DNA of 64,000 nt from Dichomitus squalens LYAD-421 SS1. Taxonomy: Eukaryota > Basidiomycota > Agaricomycetes > Polyporales > Polyporaceae. Location of the stretch: the NCBI RefSeq assembly GCF_000275845.1, contig NW_006766910.1, forward strand, positions 84,831 to 148,830, written 5' to 3'. The position numbers and the translations under genes were made by a program. Of the stretch, positions 11,440-23,345 are shown one piece after another. The notes beneath the pieces are model-generated. The model saw nothing but the letters and a program-made list of their open reading frames with translations. It searched no databases and was not told where the DNA came from. How positions within the stretch are numbered: the first letter of the stretch is position 1; each line of letters starts with the position of its first letter.

Positions 11440-13270
11440 GAGAAACCCAGGTATGTATGCGACGGAGCAAGCGCATGCGCGGATGTTCGAGAACCCGCGC
11501 TTATTACTGGCTCGAGCGCATCGTGTCCCACGTTGCCGCCAGTTTTCTCATCTTGACTCGTGCACCATAGGTGTTACTCAACGCCTTCCTACTGTCTATA
11601 TTTCTGCCGCCTCTCCGATAAGCCCCCAAAATGGCTCTCATCCATAGCCGCTGAGGACATTGCGCACACTTATGCCACTGGTGCATCGGCGTCCAACGAG
11701 CTCGTCAAGTAGCAAGCGTTGACAAGGGACATTATGAGTCTGGCTACAGGTGCGTCCTTACGCCTGAGACACCGAGTGATGGAGACAGATGGTGTTCGCA
11801 GTGGGCGACTTCTCTGCGTAGGTCCTCTTTGACGCGGTACTCAATCGCCCCTTCTCGGACCAGCTAATCTTCGGCAATGAGGATGCTCCCGACCTACGCG
11901 TCGAGTATGGATAAAAGGGGTCAGCGATCTTGCCGCCTAACTCGTGAATAGAGCATTGGCCACGGAGCTCCAACCCCGAGAGGACTAGGGAGTAGCACCG
12001 AACCATGCGAGGGTCATCGATCAACTGCTGGAGGTCGACAGCTGCAGCTACATGGGTACTGCTCAGACGGGACGTGAGTAACTCTGTTTTCCCTCTGTTC
12101 TTTCTCCCTACGTCGTATCCACTCGCGTTCCCTGTCATGTCGCCCAGAAGTGCCCTCATCCTCTGGCTGTTGTCGTCGAGGTCTATCATCACAGTTTTAT
12201 TCATGATACTGCCAGAGTGCGCGAATATGGGATCTACTAGTATATGCGCCGCGCATTGCGCACGGAACCATGCGGAACAATGTTATGAGATCGGTTCAGT
12301 GTAACCCTCTACCTGTGAAGTCTGAGATACTGCCCGTGGCATGACTGGGTCCTCGCCATGCATCCCGCAACGAGACATGTTGCTATGCGGGGGTTGAGAA
12401 ACGTTGAAGGCCAAGTTGAGGCCCCTGCTGCTAGTCATCATCATATTGTCCTGACGACATGCGATGCATTGTTGGCGACACGTGCACATGTCGCGGAGCT
12501 TATGTACCTAGTGTGTTCACTTGTGTAGTGCCTGGTATGGGGTATGATGTTTTTTCAGCCCGCGAGCGCGTCCCATACCGACCACGCGCATGGACTTGCC
12601 ATGTAGCCCTCGGCGGAGTTGTCCTTCATTTTTGACGACTATGTTTGTGCATGACTTTGCTGATGTTAATTCTTGATCACGCTCGCGGATCTTTCATGAT
12701 ATCTACTGGACGACGGGCTTCCTCTGCAGCGAGCAGTATGCGTCGGCTTTACCCTCATCGTCGGCGACCATGTAGCTTGTCGTCATTCTTCTTGCAAATC
12801 CCCCTCTCTGTCTCGAACCTTGATGGCTGGCTCCCACTACTGGATCGTGGTCACTGTCTGCGGACAGGTCCCATATCTACTCCCGCCGAACAACTCTCTC
12901 GGTGAGAGCGGACGACACTGACGATCCCGACCTTCACGCCGGACGTCTTGGAGAGCGTGAGCTCAGCGCACGCGAAATGAAGCTTTGGCGAGCTTGTTAG
13001 TCAGATACCGGGCGCGACGCGGGTATGGCTGAAAGCGAACATCCGTGCGCTAGCTCGCTCGGAGATCCTATCGGAGTAGAATACTTGGGTAAGTGCTGGT
13101 AGGATCATGCGCGAACATCGCTTCTGAGCTCCCGGTGCTGCCGGTTACTTTCGTCTAGAATTCCGCGACGGGCTTTGTTCTCGTCGGCCGCGCGGTCAGT
13201 AACATCCCGGATCGCAGAGGCGAGCCGCTCGACTTCGGTCTTGTGCAGACGCTGGGCGAGAATTACTGGT
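11440..13270 (+). pseudogene. Relic X1 of an unidentified triplicated gene
   Basis: This stretch resembles 21.5-22.9 kb (X2) and 45.9-47.3 kb (X3) along its length. Shared pieces in order include DIAHTYATGASASNELV (11662-11710), VGDFSA (about 11800), NHARVIDQLLEV (about 12003-12040) followed by a GTGAGT donor, the block at 12480-12620, and an intron end at about 13160 whose acceptor context is shared by all three. The frame is broken by stops, for example after SNELVK. Conservation of frame and of GT/AG positions suggests a spliced protein-coding ancestor on the plus strand. I do not recognise the family and propose no function. Confidence 0.5.
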
Positions 13271-13768
13271 CATAGTATATTTGAGCACTATCATGTCAAG
13301 GGTCGCGAGCATGCCGTAGTGTGGTAACTGCCATCCACGTTTACTCTGAACACGCATGTAGGGAATTAACCTGCGTTATCACCCAGAGCATTGTGCGATA
13401 TGTCTGCATTGCACGGTGCAGGCAAACGTGTTTGGGACCATGGAGTCTCCGAGACCATGACACCGAAGAGCGGAGGCATCTCGTCTGACTTTGCTAGGGC
13501 TTCTGTTTGTACCTATCCCATGGGCAGAATCCCCATTGAAGGGGCGTAGTATCGTTCTCTTCATGCCCATACAATCGCTTCCAGGATCTAAGCCACTGAG
13601 ATTCAAACAGATGCCCACACGTATCGTACCGGATCAAGGAGCGTGGAATGGGTGCATTGCGACCACGCTTCTCAACTCCTAAATTTTCCGATGGTATGTC
13701 CGTCATCAGGCCTTTACTGCATCACGCCAATGGATGCTATGTGAACCCTCTTCAGCCAGACCTGAACC

Positions 13769-15468
13769 TCATACTATCCTCTCCTCTCTGCGCGTGATAA
13801 TACCTAGTACATGAGTTTCAGTCATTGAGCCCACATCTTCTGAAGTACCCTGATCCCAGTCTGTGTCTAGTGGATCTACAAATGGAGCATCAATACGCGC
13901 GGCAAGCGAGCCAGGCGCGGGAGCGAATATCAATGTAGGGGAGCTTGTGGTACGGGATGTATGCATAGGGTCGCCAGATACCAAACCGACGTTCATTCGC
14001 TGGTACGCCTCTTGAAGATCTAGCATAAAATGCGAGACAAGGATAGAGGACAGTCTGAGCAGGGGAAAGAAGAGAGGTCAGTAGGGTCATTCTTCGTTGC
14101 TAGGAAAGGCCCGGACTTACGGAGCCATAAGGGTTGACAGTTGGTCACCACCGGATAGTATGGCGTTGACCTAAGGCTACATTAGCTCTAGATCTGTATA
14201 TAGCGACAGTGTGAGCAAAACATACCGGTGATAATTGTAGCAAGATCAGTAGTACGACGTTCAACATCAATAGTACGCTTGATGATGCAGGAGTCAGGAT
14301 AGGATCTAGATGTACGGCATACCAACCCACATGAAGTACACGATCCCTGTTGTCTCGTCTCAGCATGCTGTAGCACAGATGTCTGAGATGCGCTGACCGT
14401 CTCGAAGCATAACTCCCATAAGGCTTGTCTTTGTAAACAAGCTTGCTGCCCGTCTTACGCTTCGTCCGCGAAGTGACCACCAAGTCAGCGTGATAAGTAT
14501 GATATCCGCAATAATGGTAGATGTTCGGTTGACGATGGTGACTACCGTAGAATCACGTGAATAGGCCGATACGCGATTATTCGTTCAGCACACACTTCTG
14601 CAATAGCTGTCGTCATGCACGAATAAGTCATTGAGTAAGAGAATGGCATACTTGTACCCCAGAGACAGAGGATAATCATCAGATTCTGTGCAACCTGAAA
14701 GTGGGTCGATGACTCCAGAGGGGTGGTATCCAAAGGTGATCTGGTGATTGATATAGATTAGGAGGAGCGACTATTCTAGAAGGGAAACCTACCAGCTCCG
14801 TTGAAAAAGGCAGGAATGACAAGGCGAATACAACAAATGATAGTGTCCACGATTGACTCAGTACAAACGCCCTCAGTCCCGTGAATACTGCGGCTCTCGG
14901 GTCAGAGGAAAGACAAGTGCGAACATCACGGGCGGGATACTCACATGCGGGTGCGATCATTGACAAGTACTGCAGGAGATCAGTTGCGACCTGGATCTTA
15001 CCGCAGCTGAGTAGACGGGGGGTTGGTGCAGATTCCAGTTTGATGTGACTGCAACTCACCTCCTAGTAGATTCAATCAGCCATCCGTATATGGTTCAGTG
15101 AATTTATTACGTTTACCTCGGTAGATAGCCTGGAATACGTCAACAATCCAATCACCTAGCTAACGAGATTGGCATATCTATTGAAGAAGTACAGCCAAGC
15201 AGACAGAGGCCTTGAATTCCCTGCTATAAACGATTCTACTTCTCGAGGGAGGGATTCAGCCCAGTCGTAGAAAACCATCACTGTATTCAAGAATATTAGA
15301 GTGTTGTGATGGATGTGAGCAGCGATACCTGGAATTGCGACCTCCCAATAGTCGACAAAGGATCTGAGAGAGACTATTAGAGGTGCTGCATTAGGGTCGC
15401 TAGGCCACTCACGACCAGTAACAGGACGAGATGATATCATCTAGTCCACCTTCAGGTATCGACGACAT
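13769..15468 (-). pseudogene. DUF6533 membrane protein, copy D3 (class I), disrupted
   Basis: Start ATG at 15468 (MSSIPEGG), then VMVFYDWAESLPRE, VFTGLRAFVLSQ, IDPLSGC, TIIADIILITLTWW, GVMLRDG and LDLQEAYQRM, ending at 13769. Two lesions are visible: an in-frame TAG at 15156-15158 in exon 3 (after NRYANLVS), and a first microexon of 3 nt (GAG, 15060-15062) instead of 2, which shifts the frame into exon 4. The second microexon, AA at 14596-14597 (introns 14598-14651 and 14542-14595), is normal. The later exons still read cleanly, so inactivation is recent. Confidence 0.72.
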
Positions 15469-17065
15469 ATTGGAAAGGAGGTGGAAGTATGGGATCTACC
15501 TGCCCCACTCCACTTGAAGCGCAAACACTCTCAACGCGCCTCGCTATATACACCGGCATTGCTACGGTAACTGAAAAATGGATCAGCGGTTTCGCATTCA
15601 GTGATACCTCGGAGTGTTTCACCTGGCTTTTGGGTTCGTGACGGATCCATCATACTATTAATAGTGTGCCTCTAGAGTGGCTCGATGAGCAAGGTTTCGC
15701 TCTCAGGGGCTGTAAGTATAGACTCTGGCAGATGAGGCTTTGACAGATAGCCGCCATGCAGCATTCCCCAATAGATGATCCCTACACACGGTGCGTCGAT
15801 GTCAGGCTATAATGAGCTATATAAGACAAAGGAAGCGACCAGCATGGTTTCGACGTACCGTCTAGAGGCTAAACCAAGGATTGCCTCTGGTTAGGCAACT
15901 TGGACGGGAGTCTGGAGGAGTGTTCTAGCCCTGATGATCTGATGGTGGAAGGTTCAGGAGCGGGTCGAATGTTCATGAGTAATAGGAGCAAGGTGGGGGT
16001 TCACATATGGTGGGAAGATTTCTCATCCTGCTAGAGATAGAAGCAGTTGAAGCAGATGAGGACTACGTTTCATGATGGGATGAATAGTAGCGCAACAACG
16101 AAGGGGACGAAGTTTCTTGTGGAGGGTTACTAGTGCAGGGACTCGCTAGGTCTGAGAGGGGCGCGCCGCGGTTTTCTTCCCTATGTCCGCATAGTCGCCG
16201 CAGCCTGGCGGCCCGGGCAGACGCAGGCTGTCCATGGTTACGCGCGCCTGCTGCTTGCACGAGCTCGTTGCGTCCTACGTCGTGCAACAGTTCTCAGCTC
16301 GCTCCGCCTACATATCGCTCAAACGCAGTATAGTTGGCTACATATATGCTGCAGTTACTGCTCCCGCTATTGTTTCCTCGGAGCTCACTTCAATTTATAT
16401 CCACTAACGACATTGCACAGAGCGGTGGATGGCGTGCGTCAGCTTCCTGGGACACTGAGGCACGAGCATCTATACAACCGCAGGCTGCGCAACAAGTATG
16501 GCGAAGCTCCTTTCTCTGATCAGAATATCTGTTCTATATATCTACTACAGGCTGAAAAGTCAGCCGCCTCGGCTTGCGATGCGAGCGTGTGTCGGCTGGA
16601 GAGGATCCGAATTTTTCCGTCCGTTCTGTGTCCATCGTGAATGGCATCACCAAGGGCATCCTAGAAGGTGCTCGTACGTATTGTACCCTCCTTCGACTCG
16701 ATAGACTGTGAGATGGACAGCTTCTCAAGTACAGGCCCTTCCTCCTTGGCTTCTGGCTCAAATACTCTCATTTGTCAACAAGGTCGCAGCGCTGCAGTTG
16801 ACCCGGGTCAACATCTGTGCTTTTATGCCACTGTTTTAGCCCGCGCTGCATCAGGGAAGTGCTTCAGACGATCAGAAGAGGGATTGCAGGACTATACTCG
16901 CCTGTACTCAGGTGTAACTACTGTATATTGCCAATCACGACAGGGAAAGAGCATCCGTTCCGCCTAGCATATACTTCTCCTGTATCCAGCGCATTCACTC
17001 TGTATCCTTTGGTTAGTAGGTAATAATTCGGATGTGGACTATAGAACAACTGTGCAAGTTAACGA
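15469..17065. other. Intergenic stretch, unresolved
   Basis: Short plus-strand frames at 16.3-16.9 kb are protein-like in places (NRRLRNKYGE; SIVNGITKGILEGA) but interrupted by stops, and I cannot assign them. They may be a heavily decayed gene. Nothing else is supportable. Confidence 0.4.
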
Positions 17066-18664
17066 TCATACACTGTAAGAGTTCATCGTATCCATGCCGT
17101 AATCGTCGGTAGAAGCACCGCTCGTATCGTTCCTACCAAACGGCTCATGAAACAATATAGACTCTGGAGTCTCCAATCGACTCATGACATCCAAGGTGAG
17201 AAAAGACGTTTGATGTATCATCCTCTTGTCCGCCTTGTGGAGATCAATAAGGAAGTGGGATACCATGACGGCCGTAAGCCTATAGAGGTCTCAAAATCGA
17301 TGTGCTGGACTACAGATGAACTCAACTCACGGTTCGGAGAATCTTGTGATATAGGTGGTGTTCATCCCATAGGGGCGCACAGGTGTATCCTGTGTAGTAC
17401 TTCAGAGAGTCTATGCCGATGTCTGATAGAAACCATGCTCACCAGAAAGGTGAACGTGAGGTGCAGGGCGTTCAGAAGGCACAGGACACTTCGTATTCCT
17501 CAGTGGCGCATTACTCTTTTGGCTGCATCTCACTTACAAGAAGTACATAGTTCCTGACTGGGATTGAGATTAACAGACACCAATTCGACAAGACCTACGC
17601 ACCATTCTTGTACATCACATCCACAAGAGACGGTGCTGTTCTTCGTGGGCCGCGAGATTTATAGGTTGCACGCCAGGTAAGGCATACAACGGTTGCATCA
17701 CAAAGGATGAGGCATGAACAGATTGCGATGGTCCCTGTATTGGCATTGTCTATCGTATGCTGACTCGTAAAGGCCTTTCAAATCAGAATCATACCCCTGT
17801 CTCAGGACTGTGAGTTCAAACAAAAGTGGTCCAACCGTGTGTATTGGACTCACAGATGACTCGTCCCTGTGGCGACGTTCACATTCGTGATGCAGCCTAG
17901 AATAGGATCATAGTGCTCGTCAACGTGATGGAGATCTCCCTAGAAAGTCTGTTTGTAAGTGATGCATTATCCGGAAGAGCGACATGAGTTACATAATAAT
18001 TGAGAACCAGGGGCACTATTCCCAGAATAAAAACAACTCCGCTAGCCACTCTGCTTTTATTGCTAAGAGCATAGGCACGGAGAGCGGAAAACACTTCTCA
18101 TGATATTAGTACAACCTCGACAACGCCGTAGTGAACACCATGTACCTGCGAATGGGAAGTATCCCAGATACCTCAGGATATCTTCGGAGAAGTGGGTTAC
18201 AATGCAGCTGGTGATTGCTTGAGTTCAGTAGCTATCGGCTGAGATATAAATGGGCCATACTCCTGAACAGTATCAGCGTCGGTCCAGGTTAGGAATTTGC
18301 ATCACTGACCTGAGTTACTGAAGGAAAGAACCGGATCGGGACCATGGCTACATAGTAGATGACAGCGACATAGCGATTGAAAAAGAAGACCATGCAAGAC
18401 AGATTCAACCGTCTACTCCAGAAGAGCTCCAGTTCCTGCTGGAAAGTTATCAAGTGGTCGAACCCAACAAGTGCTAGTGGTACATCAGCACGAGATTCGC
18501 TTGGATTGAGGCGTCCTCACTGACTCGCAGTGGCAACAATGACGAAGTTCATTATAGAACTGCTCATAGGAAGACGGAGTGAGAAGCTAGCGGGTAGATA
18601 CGAGGACTATGACATACTTTGTTTGGAGAAGAGCTACAATGTTACCTGTACCCGAGGTAGCCAT
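17066..18664 (-). CDS. DUF6533 membrane protein, copy D4 (class II)
   Basis: Class II DUF6533 protein, function unknown. Start ATG at 18664 (MATSGTGNIVAL), exon 2 of 35 nt (IMNFVIVATA), the signature LVGFDHLITFQQE, FNRYVAVIYYVAM, FSALRAYALSNKS, ILGIVPLVLNYY, HHVDEHYDPILGC, CLTWRATYKSRG, TTYITRFSEP and the C-terminal VSHFLIDLHKAD, stop at 17066. Predicted 2-nt microexons are GA at 18261-18262 and GG at 17795-17796 (introns 17797-17853 and 17735-17794). All exon joins I checked keep frame; no stop was found. Hydrophobic segments suggest about seven membrane helices with an acidic Ser/Thr-rich tail. Confidence 0.82.
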
Positions 18665-20223
18665 GGCTTATGGTGAACTCGAGGATAGCGCTTTCTAGGG
18701 CTTTCTGCTTAAGTATACGGGGGAGACAGAGTTCACACTTCGGCGATAGATACACAACAAAGGCTATATTAGCGTTTGGGGTTCGATTGTCTCCCCTACA
18801 TCACCCCTCAATCAGAGAAGCAATGAGGAGTCATCGGAGGAGACGAACTGGGGCCCCTTGCGGACTTTGATGTCACAACTGTAGCTCTCCTTCAGGAAGT
18901 GGTGATTTGAGTCATTTTCAGTGGCCGGTAGAGAACTTTTAGACCATGAAAGACGATCGGTGTACCTGGTTTGTGCCAGCCGTCATACAGCATGAGCAGT
19001 TCTAATCACGTTGGTCAAGGTTTGTGCGTTTTGATCGGCAGAGTTAGACAGAACAAGGTTAAGATTGGATGCGCAAACGAGCATGCAGGCGCCCTGCAAC
19101 CGTGGCGCATCTTGTCAGAATGGCAACGGGATAACTGGAAGACATAGGAGGAGCATCGCGCATGCTACTCAGCTTCAGGAAGCCGCTTCACCAACGGCGA
19201 AATCTCCGCCGGCTCTCGCGAAGGCGACGGCTGTATTAAGTGAGGGACGAATGAGTAGCGCCGCAAGGTGCAACATTTCGATGGCGGAGATAGCGGACCA
19301 GCAGCCCAAATTGTATTATACCAAGGACAAGGGTCAATGAGAGGGAATAATAATGTCAAGTTGCCGACGTTCAGTTGGGCAAGAGCGCTTACAGTGGCCC
19401 AATCGGAGGTATGTGTGGTGGCGGTCACGTGCATCTGTTGGGACCACGCTGGCGGTGGCCAGCTCTGAGCTGCGCTCTGTTCTCTCATCTTCTTTCCCCT
19501 GCGGATTTGGGACGTCTCCTCGCTGTACGACTACCCTTCTGCGCTTCCAGGAACATGTCATGTTGCCGTGCCCCCTCTGACCTTTCCATCTGCTCAGCTC
19601 TCAACCTGACCTGACCTCTATTTCTGCACACGCCGTCTAGGCATGTTACCTGTTCTCTGTAATCTCGCGCACCGGATGCTCTGGGCTGTCGCAATCGCCT
19701 TTGTTTCCTCCCCTTAACCTCCTCTCTTCTCCTTCAATGCGACATGAGTTGAAGTGCCCTGTGACTGCCCCCCCTTGGCATGGAGACTCGTGTCGCATGG
19801 GTCCCTGTGCCCACCTTTCGCCCTGCCGCCTGTTGATCTCGATGCTATCGTCGCTTCTAAAACCCCTTTTCTGCACCTTCCTTCACGTCCACACAAGGTT
19901 GCCCGGTCTGAAAACACACCAGGGAGTGGATGCGAAGGCTAGCGATGGCAGGCATAAGGTGTGTGTTCACGTTCAGCGTGCCCCCTAGCATGCCTTGTTA
20001 GGAGCCAAGCCATTGAAATTTGTCGTAGCGCCGGTTCTACCATCTATACTGTGGCAGGACCGCGCTGCGGCAAATTCTTGTGTTCTCCCGAATCTCGAGT
20101 GTGGTAACGTATCGTACGAGTATTGGGTGTCTGCGTTCTCTCGCACCCGATCAACCAGCTAAGTCCTGCCTGTCAAATCATGAGCGTACTTTTTCAGACT
20201 CTTCGCATTGTCTGCGATCCAGG
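18665..20223. other. Intergenic stretch upstream of D4
   Basis: The part next to D4, up to about 19.1 kb, is partly similar to the region upstream of D5 (24.95-25.45 kb), so the duplication extends into flanking DNA. From 19.2 to 20.2 kb I find no conserved coding motif; pyrimidine-rich runs at 19.45-19.9 kb look like simple compositional bias. Confidence 0.45.
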
Positions 20224-21190
20224 TCGTGGTGGCGGGAGCAACTACAGAGCCCTTAGCACCCAAGGTCGTCATCGTTGACTTGGTGAGTACATTCTTGTAT
20301 ACGTGTTCTAACGCGTTCGTCTCAACATTGTCCAATGTACACTATTGAGGCCAATGCGTTGATCCTCATCCCCGAGTTCGACCTCCTCACACGCAACGTC
20401 ACGGCATTGATCCTTCGCGGCGGTATCCTGCCGTCCAATGCACGGCCAAGGCCGACACCTGCCGGACGAGGGCGAAATCGACGCGGTGTTATCTACGTCC
20501 CCTCTCTTCTACCCTCCACCCAGTCCAATTGTTTTCTCACCGGCGACGGGGCATCTCCCAGAGCAGGGCACGCAGGGCTAGGTCGCGTTCGCAAGTTTTT
20601 CGGTGCAGGTCGCGATGCAACACGAGGCCGACGGGCGCGAGACCCCAGACTGGCTTCCCATCGGATATGTGCCACAGGACCGCACGGGGCCAGTGGCCAC
20701 CCTACATCTCCCGCGCGGAGGCCTTCGAGCCGGACGACGCCCTGCGTCAGCGTGCCGTTGCCCGAGCGCGAGAGCCGAGCTGAACGACACTGCGAGCGCG
20801 CAGCGGTACAGCTAGTGTACACCAGCGAGCCACAGTACGCTGCGGCGCTCGGGGCGCCACGCGTGCTCGCGTGTGATACGGCAACGTCGGACGCGTGGTG
20901 CAGCGGCGCACTCCTGGGAGGTGCATCCGAGAACACGACTACGTCTACGAACGGCACGTGCGTGTACCGCACTATATAGCAGGAGGATGGGTCGGTGCTC
21001 GGGACACTCGTTCGCCGCGTCGACTTTGGGCGTGTCGTTACGATGCGGACAGCTTCGGACATTGACAGGCCGCCCCCAGAGGTGAGCACGGCGGACGACC
21101 TGTACAATGGGCAGACACGGGGTACGATGCGTCGGTGAGGAACGTGTGCCTTACGGGCGTGCAGGTCGTGCGGACTTGCTCAGGACAATG
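20224..21190 (+). pseudogene. Decayed purine nucleoside permease (NUP family)
   Basis: Fungal NUP proteins import purine nucleosides across the plasma membrane. Recognisable pieces in order are AGATTEPLAPKVVIVDL ending at a GT donor (20233-20283), IPEFDLLTRNVTA (about 20365-20405), GEGEI-like sequence in a second frame (DEGEIDAV, about 20466), VQVAMQHEADGRETP and IGYVPQ (20606-20675), FEPDDALRQRAVARA (20725-20770), CDTATSDAWCSGALL (20872-20916), then GTLVRRVDFGRVV and RTASDIDRPPPEVS (to about 21080) and GVQVV (about 21160). The pieces lie in at least three frames and there is an in-frame TAG after VYRTI, so this is a pseudogene. The order and spacing match a complete NUP, so it decayed by small indels and not by deletion. 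Confidence 0.85.
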
Positions 21191-21499
21191 AGATTACCGC
21201 TGTCCCAAGTCTCGAGCATGCATGTAGCTGGCAGTAAGCGTGTGCGGGGGCGTACCAGTACTTACCGAATGATATCAACACCAGTGGACCCGAACTTCAA
21301 TCTGATGGCCGTCCTTGAAACCCGATGGCCGATCCTGGTGTTCATCGCTGCCTAACGAAGTCCGGCGGCATCCGTCGAAGTCCGTCCACCTCCGACGCTG
21401 TTCACCGGACTCTGCCGGAGTCTGACGCTGTGTCCCGGAATTCACTGACCTTTCCAGTTCCGAGCGTTTCCCCTTACTGTCCCCTATTGTCCCCCTGAC

Positions 21500-22920
21500 T
21501 CGCTCACCGCTCCCCTGCTGTACGCGTCTGTGTTGCCTCTTGAGATTGTTCTCGGCCATCGGAACCAATGACGTTGCACACGCCTATGCCAGATTGCCAT
21601 CGTTGCCGTCCGAAGGACGTACGTTCTCATGATATCGGCATCCAACAAGCTCGTTGGGTAGGAGGCGTCGACAGAGGGCAATAGGACCCCAATTATCGGT
21701 GAGTGATTATGTTCAAGGCACCTAGCAACGGTGATACATGATCTTCACTGTCAGCGACTTCTCTGCGGAGGTCCTCGTGAACGCGGTCCTCAGTCGCACG
21801 TTCCTGGACGATACCCGTCTGAGGATGCCCCAGACCTATCCATCGAGCGTATAAAAGCGCTAATGGGTCTTATGGCCGGACTCGCGAGCAAGACTTGGAC
21901 TGCGGAGCCTCAGCCTGGAGAGGAGTTGGGATTGAGACTGAACCATGCGACAGTTGATCAGCTGCTGGACGCGGTCTACTGCGGCGGCTATACCGGTACT
22001 AGGATAGGATGTGCGTCGATCCTCTCCCTCGCTCGCTCTCGCTCCCACGTCGTAACCACTCTCCCCCGCCATCATGTGATGCGGAAGGGTCGCAGTTCGC
22101 CATGTGCGTGCTGGTCTAGATCATATGCGGGTGGAATCCTCTGCCTGTGGGGTTTGGAATCCTGCTCATCATCAGATAGAGTCCTCGCCGTGGACCAAGC
22201 GAGAGCACGTGAAGTGCGATGTGGCAGTCGAGAGATGTCGAAGGCCATGTAGATGCTCCTGGGGCTAGTAATCAGTATAGCGTGCGGTGAACATGCGGGA
22301 CGCTGTTGGTAGCACTAGCGCATGTCGCGAATTCGAAGTATATGTGCCTAGTGCGTTCACGCGTGTCTGTAATGGGGGCACGGAGTTCGTCCAAATCCAC
22401 GAGTGCATCCCATACCGACAACCCGCATACATCGAGCACATAGCCCTGTGTGGAGTCGTCCTTTGCATTCAACGTCTTGTATGATTTTTGCCGACACCCG
22501 TGTCCGTCAGGTATGCAGATCCTTGATTCTACTCATGTCATTGAGATATTTCTCCACAGCCGACAACATGCATCTATCTCACGCCTATCGTCGCTACCCG
22601 CATAGCTTGTCGCCACTGCCCTTTCTCGAACACTAATGGTCACGGCGGCTGGTCTTTCGTCGCGGCATGCAGAGAAGATGTACCCCCATCCAACGAATAC
22701 CCCAGCGGGAGCGGACCGAACCTGAATAGTTTGCGCTTGCGCGAAGCGATGGGGCGGTCGCAGTCGGATCGAGGTAGGGGGTGAAGTTATAGGTAAGTTG
22801 CATTGGGAACGTGCGCGCACGTCTCCTGTGAGCTCCCAGTGCTGATCTGCGCCGTCGTCCAGAAACTTCAACACGCGGTGCGCTCGGATCTTATTCGACA
22901 GGGTCCGGGTTGTCCTACAC
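21500..22920 (+). pseudogene. Relic X2 of the unidentified triplicated gene
   Basis: Best preserved of three copies. The readable blocks are IGTNDVAHAYA (about 21562), DFSAEVLVNAVLSR (about 21755), SEDAPDLSIERIKAL then MAGLASKTWT (21826-21900) and LNHATVDQLLDAV (about 21940-21980). X1 and X3 contain matching blocks in the same order, with GT/AG intron edges at equivalent points. Frame changes between blocks show it is not functional. It lies directly downstream of the permease relic and upstream of D5. The protein family is not recognised. Confidence 0.5.
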
Positions 22921-23345
22921 AGGGTTCATTAGCTATTTATCATCACCGGCTGTTCCGGGCAGGACGTAGGTGAAAGTGCATATAACAGGGAGCTATGCTT
23001 GGGTAGATTCTATCGATCCAGGACGATGGTAGCCAGCAGAGATGAGCTGAGATTACGGGCACTTGCGGTATAATACTGCTTGCATTGGCTTGATACTAGA
23101 ATTGGCCACACCGTCGTAGTGTACGATGTTAGTCCAGGCGAACGCACGGCTCGGGTGGGGTTGAGGTGATGCACAGATGTGTGTATAGGAGCACGGAGTC
23201 TCCGATATCACGATACTAGGAGTTCATGCTTAAGTCTCCTCTTTGCCGTGATGCGATATATGCTCATGAAAGTTAAAGCTAGTGCAACTTCCTTTGTATC
23301 TTCTGGCTAGTGTGTACATCGGGGACTGCGGAATAACTGTGCAAG
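22921..23345. other. Short spacer between X2 and D5
   Basis: No conserved coding motif; probably the 3' flanking region of D5, which ends at 23346. Confidence 0.5.

Noticed and set aside
16413..16900. Possible P450 or transporter relic
   Set aside because: Short suggestive strings only (NKYGE, NGITKGILEGA), in different frames; no ordered family blocks.
21540..22000. X relics as a PHO-4 type phosphate permease
   Set aside because: GTNDVAHAYA resembles that family's GTNDVAN motif, but the following blocks do not match its order.
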